64,000 nt of DNA from Paenibacillus silagei (GTDB lineage Bacteria > Bacillota > Bacilli > Paenibacillales > Paenibacillaceae): the NCBI RefSeq assembly GCF_017874735.1, contig NZ_JAGGLV010000013.1, positions 151,688-215,687 of the forward strand. Direction: 5' to 3'. This document shows, in pieces, positions 59,939-64,000 of this stretch. The first letter of the stretch is position 1; each line of letters begins with the position of its first letter. The translations under genes were made by a program, and so were the position numbers. The notes under the pieces are model-generated. The model was not told the origin of the DNA. It saw nothing but the letters and a program-made list of their open reading frames with translations, and did no database searches.

Positions 59939-60697
59939 ATGAGATCAAACGGACGCAACGAAGACCAGCTCCGGCCACTGACGATAACGACCCAGACCAA
60001 CAAATATGCAGAAGGCTCCGTCATCATTGAGATGGGAGATACCAAGGTCATCTGTACGGCAACCGTGGATGAGAAGGTCCCGCCGTTTCTGAAGGGACAA
60101 GGCAAGGGCTGGGTAACCGCCGAATATTCGATGCTTCCCCGCGCGACCCAGACCCGCAACCAGCGTGAAGCCGCACGCGGCAAGCTGACCGGGCGGACCA
60201 TGGAAATCCAGCGCCTGATCGGACGGGCCCTGCGTTCGGTGGTGAATTTGCAGGCGCTCGGCGAACGCAGTATTACGCTGGACTGCGATGTCATTCAGGC
60301 AGACGGGGGAACGCGGACGGCTTCGATCACGGGTGCTTTTGTAGCGATGGCCTTCGCCATGAACAAGCTTGCCCTCCAGAATAAGCTGACGGTCTTCCCG
60401 ATTACAGACTACCTGGCAGCTATCAGTGTGGGTGTCGTGGGCGACAAGACGCTGCTCGATCTGAATTATGAAGAGGATTCCAAGGCGAAGGTGGATATGA
60501 ACGTGGTCATGACGGGCAGCGGCGCTTTCGTTGAGGTTCAGGGCACGGGCGAAGAGCGCCCGTTCACCCGCCAGGAGCTGGACCAGCTGCTGGGTCTCGG
60601 AGAGAAGGGGATCTACGAGCTGATCGCTGTGCAAAAAGAAGTCCTTGGCGCCATCGCGCTCAAAATCCCTGCCGGCCAGCCCGGTCAAGAGGTGTAG
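59939..60697 (+). CDS. rph: Ribonuclease PH
   Basis: 252 residues, a phosphate-dependent 3'-5' exoribonuclease that trims tRNA 3' ends. Motifs: RSNGRNEDQLRPLTI, GKGWVTAEYSMLPRATQTRNQREA, TGRTMEIQRLIGRALRSVVN and TLDCDVIQADGGTRTASITG. GGAGGCAG precedes ATG. One base separates its stop from rdgB. Confidence 0.97.
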   Translation: MRSNGRNEDQLRPLTITTQTNKYAEGSVIIEMGDTKVICTATVDEKVPPFLKGQGKGWVTAEYSMLPRATQTRNQREAARGKLTGRTMEIQRLIGRALRSVVNLQALGERSITLDCDVIQADGGTRTASITGAFVAMAFAMNKLALQNKLTVFPITDYLAAISVGVVGDKTLLDLNYEEDSKAKVDMNVVMTGSGAFVEVQGTGEERPFTRQELDQLLGLGEKGIYELIAVQKEVLGAIALKIPAGQPGQEV

Positions 60698-60698
60698 G

Positions 60699-61340
60699 AT
60701 GAAGTCCGGCAGCGGAATTCTGATTGTCGCGACGAAGAACAAAGGCAAGGTGCGGGAGTTCCAGCATGCCTTTGCTCCCTTGGGACTTACGGTCAAAAGC
60801 ATGTATGACTACCCGGATCTGCCGGATGTGGTCGAGGACGGGGCCACTTTTGCCGAGAATGCCTTCAAGAAATCCCGCGCTGTAGGGGACGCTCTTGGAT
60901 TGCCGGTGCTGGCAGACGATTCCGGTCTCTGTGTAGAGGCGCTGGACGGAAGCCCCGGCGTATACTCGGCCCGTTATGCCGGCGAGGCGGCGGATGATGA
61001 GGCGAATAACCTGAAGCTGATGAGCGAGCTGGAGCGGCTGAAGCAGGGGGAGGATACCGGACAGCCGCTGCTGAGTCCTGCCCGGTTCGTCTGTGCCCTG
61101 TCGCTCTATGATCCAGCGGACGGCCGGGAATGGACGGCTGAGGGTACGGTCGAAGGCTGGATTACCTCGGAGCCTGCGGGTGCCGGCGGTTTCGGTTATG
61201 ACCCGCTGTTCTATCTCCCGGAATACGAGAAGACGATGGCTGAGCTGACGCTTGAGGAGAAGCAGTCGATCAGCCACCGCGGGACGGCGCTGCGGCGTCT
61301 GACCGAGAAGCTTGCTGCTGCGCAGAGCGGCGGTAAATAG
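60699..61340 (+). CDS. rdgB: XTP/dITP diphosphatase (non-canonical purine NTP pyrophosphatase)
   Basis: 213 residues from ATG 60699, with AAGAGGTG upstream inside the end of rph. The HAM1 motif ILIVATKNKGKVREFQHAF opens the protein; ADDSGLCVEALDGSPGVYSARYAG near 70-93 and GGFGYDPLFYLPEY near 165 complete the active site. It removes ITP, dITP and XTP from the pool. rph-rdgB pairing behind gerM is the conserved Bacillus order. Confidence 0.95.
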   Translation: MKSGSGILIVATKNKGKVREFQHAFAPLGLTVKSMYDYPDLPDVVEDGATFAENAFKKSRAVGDALGLPVLADDSGLCVEALDGSPGVYSARYAGEAADDEANNLKLMSELERLKQGEDTGQPLLSPARFVCALSLYDPADGREWTAEGTVEGWITSEPAGAGGFGYDPLFYLPEYEKTMAELTLEEKQSISHRGTALRRLTEKLAAAQSGGK

Positions 61341-61356
61341 AAGAGTTGGAATCTTG

Positions 61357-61403
61357 GAAGCAGCCCGTAAGCAGAATATGCTCGGGGCTGCTTCTGTTTT
61401 TTT
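61357..61403 (+). terminator. Terminator of the gerM-rph-rdgB cluster
   Basis: GAAGCAGCCC ... GGGGCTGCTTC stem with an inner GCA/TGC pair, then TGTTTTTTT. Confidence 0.85.
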
Positions 61404-61822
61404 AGATAATAATCCCCCCTGATTATGGAAATTTATCCCTAGCATATCCTCCGGCTTTGTATGAGAATAAGAGTTGACTTCACCCCTTCGCAGATCCTGC
61501 ATCCTTCCGCAAATCGTCGCAATCCACCCACCCTGCCCTGTACCAAACAACAACGTAGGCCGTAGCGGAGCGAGTGATCCGTATGCTGCTGAACTGCGCT
61601 TTTTTTGAGCTGTATTTCACTATTCTACCAGTCAGATTGCCAGGAGTTTAATAGTTTCACAGGGTGAAGGTCAAGGCCAATCGGGTCCGGGAGGTGAACG
61701 CTGAGCTTTCTCATTCGCGGCAAGGGAAGAACGGTCACTTAATATCCTTGATGGCAAAGACGCATGGATGTCCATGAAGCAGGCTTACAGGTTACGCATT
61801 GAACCGGGGAGGTAATCACGAA
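61404..61822. other. Intergenic region upstream of the chitinase gene
   Basis: About 420 bases with no supported gene. It must contain the chitinase promoter, but no consensus pair or operator stood out to me. Confidence 0.5.
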
Positions 61823-63775
61823 ATGGCCTTTATCAAAAGCAAATCCTTTGTGCTTGGCTTGGCGGCAGTCCTTTTCCTTACTCTTTTTTCGGCTTTTGGT
61901 GCAAACAGCAGAACTGTTCAGGCAGCCGGAGACTACAAGATTGTCGGCTACTATGCTTCATGGGCCGCCTACGGGCGGGCTTATAATGTAACGGATATCG
62001 ATCCTGGTAAAATGAATGTCATCAACTATGCCTTTGCCGACATTTGCTGGAACGGAATACACGGCAATCCCGACCCGACCGGGCCGAATCCGGTCACCTG
62101 GTCCTGCCAGAACGAGCAGGGACAGGCGATCAGCGTTCCCAATGGCACCGTAGTGCTGGGCGATCCCTGGATCGATGCCCAGAAAAGCTTCGGCGATGAT
62201 AAATGGGATGACCCGATCAAGGGGAATCTGAAGCAGCTCTGGAAGCTGAAGGAGAAGAATCCGAATCTGAAGACGATGATCTCTGTCGGGGGCTGGACCT
62301 GGTCCAACCGCTTCTCGGATGTGGCTGCCACGGCGGCAAGCCGTGAGGTGTTCGCCAATTCCTCCGTCGATTTCATCCGCAAATACAAGATGGACGGTGT
62401 CGATCTGGACTGGGAATACCCGGTCAGCGGGGGACTTGCGGGCAACAGCTACCGCCCCGAGGATAAGCAGAACTACATCCTGCTGCTCCAAAAGATCCGG
62501 GAGAAGCTGAATGCCGCAGGAGCTGCCGACGGCAAAACGTATCTGCTGACCATCGCTTCCGGTGCCGGACCGACCTACATCCAGAATAACAATCTTAGCG
62601 GAATCGCCTCTGTGGTGGACTGGATCAACATTATGACCTACGACTTCAACGGCAGCTGGAACCCTACTACCGGCCACAATGCGCCGCTGTATTATGACCC
62701 GGCAGCCGCATCGTCAGGGCTGACCGAGCCAGCGAACTATAATATCGACAAGGCGGTGACCAGCTATCTGAGTGCAGGCGTACCGGCTAATAAGCTGGTG
62801 CTCGGCATGCCTTTCTACGGCCGGGGCTGGGGCGGGGCCCCTGCTGCGGGGAACGGGCAGTATCAGGTATCTGCCGGGATCTCCCAGACCGGAACCTGGG
62901 AGAAGGGCAACTACGATTTCAGTGATCTTGAAGCCAATTATATCAATAAGAACGGCTACACCCGTTACTGGAACAACACCTCCAAGGTTCCCTATCTCTA
63001 CAACCCGTCCAACCAGACCTTCATCAGCTATGATGATGCTGAATCCATCGGCTTCAAAGCCAGCTACCTGAAAACCAAGGGTCTGGCCGGAGCCATGTTC
63101 TGGGAGACCAGCGGGGACCGCAATAAGACGCTGCAGACCAAGCTCAGCGCAGAGCTGGGCGGCGGAGTGGTCACACCAACGGCTACGCCGGTGCCGACCG
63201 CAACGGTGAAGCCATCGGCCACGCCGACCGCAACAGCTACGCCGACCGCGACAGTGAAGCCGTCAGCAACACCTATGGCAACAGTGACACCAACCGCAAC
63301 GGTGAAGCCATCGGCCACGCCGACCGCAACAGCTACGCCGACTGCGACACCAGGTCAATGCACGGCCACTGCGTGGAGTTCCACCGCTGTCTACACACAG
63401 GGGCAGCAGGTCTCCTATGGAGGGCTGATCTATCAGGCCCAGTGGTGGACGCAAGGGGACCGGCCGGATCTTAGCGGAGCTTTCGGGGTGTGGCGGGTGA
63501 CCGGAACCTGCGGTAACGCTACTCCGCAGCCGACAGCTACGCCACTCCCGACAGTAAGCCCTTCGGCTACGCCGACAGTAGCGCCAACCTCTACTCCTGT
63601 AGTGACGCCAGTCCCTTCGGCTACCCCAGGCGCTACTGCCTGGAAAGCGGGCACCGCTTATAGTGTCGGCAATATCGTAACTTACAGCGGGCAATCCTAC
63701 ACCTGCCTGCAGGCGCATACCTCTCTGGCCGGCTGGGAGCCGAATGTCACTCCTGCGCTCTGGAAGCTGAACTAA
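61823..63775 (+). CDS. Secreted GH18 chitinase with two chitin-binding domains
   Basis: 650 residues from ATG 61823 (GGGGAGGTAA 8-9 bases upstream). A Sec signal ends near VQAAG. Residues about 38-440 are the GH18 barrel with SVGGWTWSNRF and the catalytic motif DGVDLDWEYP (E198 as acid), plus INIMTYDFNG and a chitinase insertion domain (YGRGWGG). Two CBM5/12 modules follow at about 510-560 (AWSSTAVYTQGQQVSYGG) and 600-650 (AWKAGTAYSVGNIVTYSG), separated by Thr/Pro-rich linkers made of TATPTATVKPSA-type repeats. Degrades chitin outside the cell. Confidence 0.95.
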   Translation: MAFIKSKSFVLGLAAVLFLTLFSAFGANSRTVQAAGDYKIVGYYASWAAYGRAYNVTDIDPGKMNVINYAFADICWNGIHGNPDPTGPNPVTWSCQNEQGQAISVPNGTVVLGDPWIDAQKSFGDDKWDDPIKGNLKQLWKLKEKNPNLKTMISVGGWTWSNRFSDVAATAASREVFANSSVDFIRKYKMDGVDLDWEYPVSGGLAGNSYRPEDKQNYILLLQKIREKLNAAGAADGKTYLLTIASGAGPTYIQNNNLSGIASVVDWINIMTYDFNGSWNPTTGHNAPLYYDPAAASSGLTEPANYNIDKAVTSYLSAGVPANKLVLGMPFYGRGWGGAPAAGNGQYQVSAGISQTGTWEKGNYDFSDLEANYINKNGYTRYWNNTSKVPYLYNPSNQTFISYDDAESIGFKASYLKTKGLAGAMFWETSGDRNKTLQTKLSAELGGGVVTPTATPVPTATVKPSATPTATATPTATVKPSATPMATVTPTATVKPSATPTATATPTATPGQCTATAWSSTAVYTQGQQVSYGGLIYQAQWWTQGDRPDLSGAFGVWRVTGTCGNATPQPTATPLPTVSPSATPTVAPTSTPVVTPVPSATPGATAWKAGTAYSVGNIVTYSGQSYTCLQAHTSLAGWEPNVTPALWKLN

Positions 63776-63842
63776 AGGCGGAGCGGATAGCAGGGAATCC
63801 AGCCATAGAGCATGACTATGCCTAAAGTACAGAACAAGGAAC

Positions 63843-64000
63843 GGGGCTGTCCCAAAAGTAGATACTCTACTGGTGGGGAAAAATTCCATGCCTTCTTAAA
63901 GGATTAATTTGTAAGAAAGGGAGCGATTCTCCGTTATTGGAGGATCGCTCCCTTGCGTTTCTGGTCATTCGCTGCTTGCTTCAGCAGGTTGTGAGCAAGC
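63843..64000. mobile_element. End of an insertion sequence (probably IS1182 family), truncated by window edge
   Basis: The word GGGGCTGTCCCAAAAGT at 63843 is the typical terminal inverted repeat start of IS1182-type elements, and a transposase tail is encoded just inside it on the minus strand. A stem GGGAGCGATTCTCC/GGAGGATCGCTCCC at about 63919-63952 overlaps the transposase stop and probably ends its transcript. The other end lies beyond the window. Confidence 0.7.
63934..63999 (-). CDS. Transposase, last 21 codons (5' part outside window)
   Basis: On the minus strand the open frame ends AHNLLKQAANDQKRKGAILQ then TAA. The HNL-plus-basic tail is common at the C-terminus of IS1182/IS4-like transposases. 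Only the end is present. Confidence 0.55.
   Translation of the reverse strand, partial: LAHNLLKQAANDQKRKGAILQ

Overview
The window is a stretch of a Gram-positive, endospore-forming, nitrogen-fixing chromosome, almost certainly Paenibacillus. The reasons are a compact nifBHDKENX-hesA-nifV cluster of the Paenibacillus type with GlnR-like sites, sporulation and germination genes (gerE, a YhcN/YlaJ lipoprotein, a GerMN lipoprotein), strong AGGAGG ribosome binding sites with many GTG/TTG starts, MsmX-dependent type ABC importers, and a yybP-ykoY riboswitch. I saw no rRNA, tRNA, CRISPR array or prophage.

Layout. 1-6.6 kb: a glycan-biosynthesis block (CapD-like dehydratase end, two sugar reductase/epimerases, two paralogous GT2 enzymes, a methyltransferase, two GT4 enzymes). 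6.8-7.5 kb: a spore lipoprotein. 7.7-10.5 kb (minus): RpiR regulator-nagB-nagA. 11.2-15.7 kb (minus): Fur-controlled efeO-efeB-efeU iron uptake. 15.9-18.4 kb: LacI regulator, gerE, small unknown genes. 18.4-28.9 kb: a LacI-headed operon with a sugar kinase, GH4, a two-permease ABC importer with its binding protein, a secreted GH10-like protein and a GH84 beta-N-acetylglucosaminidase. 29-31.8 kb: nitroreductase remnant, quinone reductase, HxlR and MarR regulators, alpha/beta hydrolase. 31.9-35.6 kb: small protein, coiled-coil protein, SsuA/NMT1-type ABC importer. 35.7-36.8 kb (minus): TerC protein behind a manganese riboswitch. 37.1-48.1 kb: nif operon. 48.5-63.8 kb: HAD phosphatase, collagen-like protein, GH13 alpha-glucosidase, methyltransferase, MBL-fold hydrolase, TetR, repeat protein, PgpA, GerM, rph-rdgB and a multidomain chitinase. 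The right edge enters an insertion sequence.

How the genes work together. A chitin/GlcNAc theme recurs: the secreted GH18 chitinase would release GlcNAc oligomers, the 18-29 kb operon can import and cleave GlcNAc-containing glycans and phosphorylate the sugar, and NagA/NagB would carry GlcNAc-6-P to fructose-6-P. The nif operon encodes structural nitrogenase, cofactor assembly and homocitrate synthesis, and the promoter is flanked by GlnR-like sites, so it is probably nitrogen-regulated. Iron uptake and a Mn2+ riboswitch mark metal homeostasis.

Between genes the genome carries several tandem-repeat arrays with units of about 50-52 bp (10.76-11.02, 13.08-13.13, 53.18-53.28 and 55.7-56.1 kb) plus a 23-bp array. 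These are the least explained structures in the window. Other points worth a second look are a consensus promoter whose spacer is a MarR palindrome and whose start site coincides with the ATG (30.4 kb), a possible pseudoknot upstream of gerE (17.0 kb) and a long hairpin behind nifV (48.2 kb).
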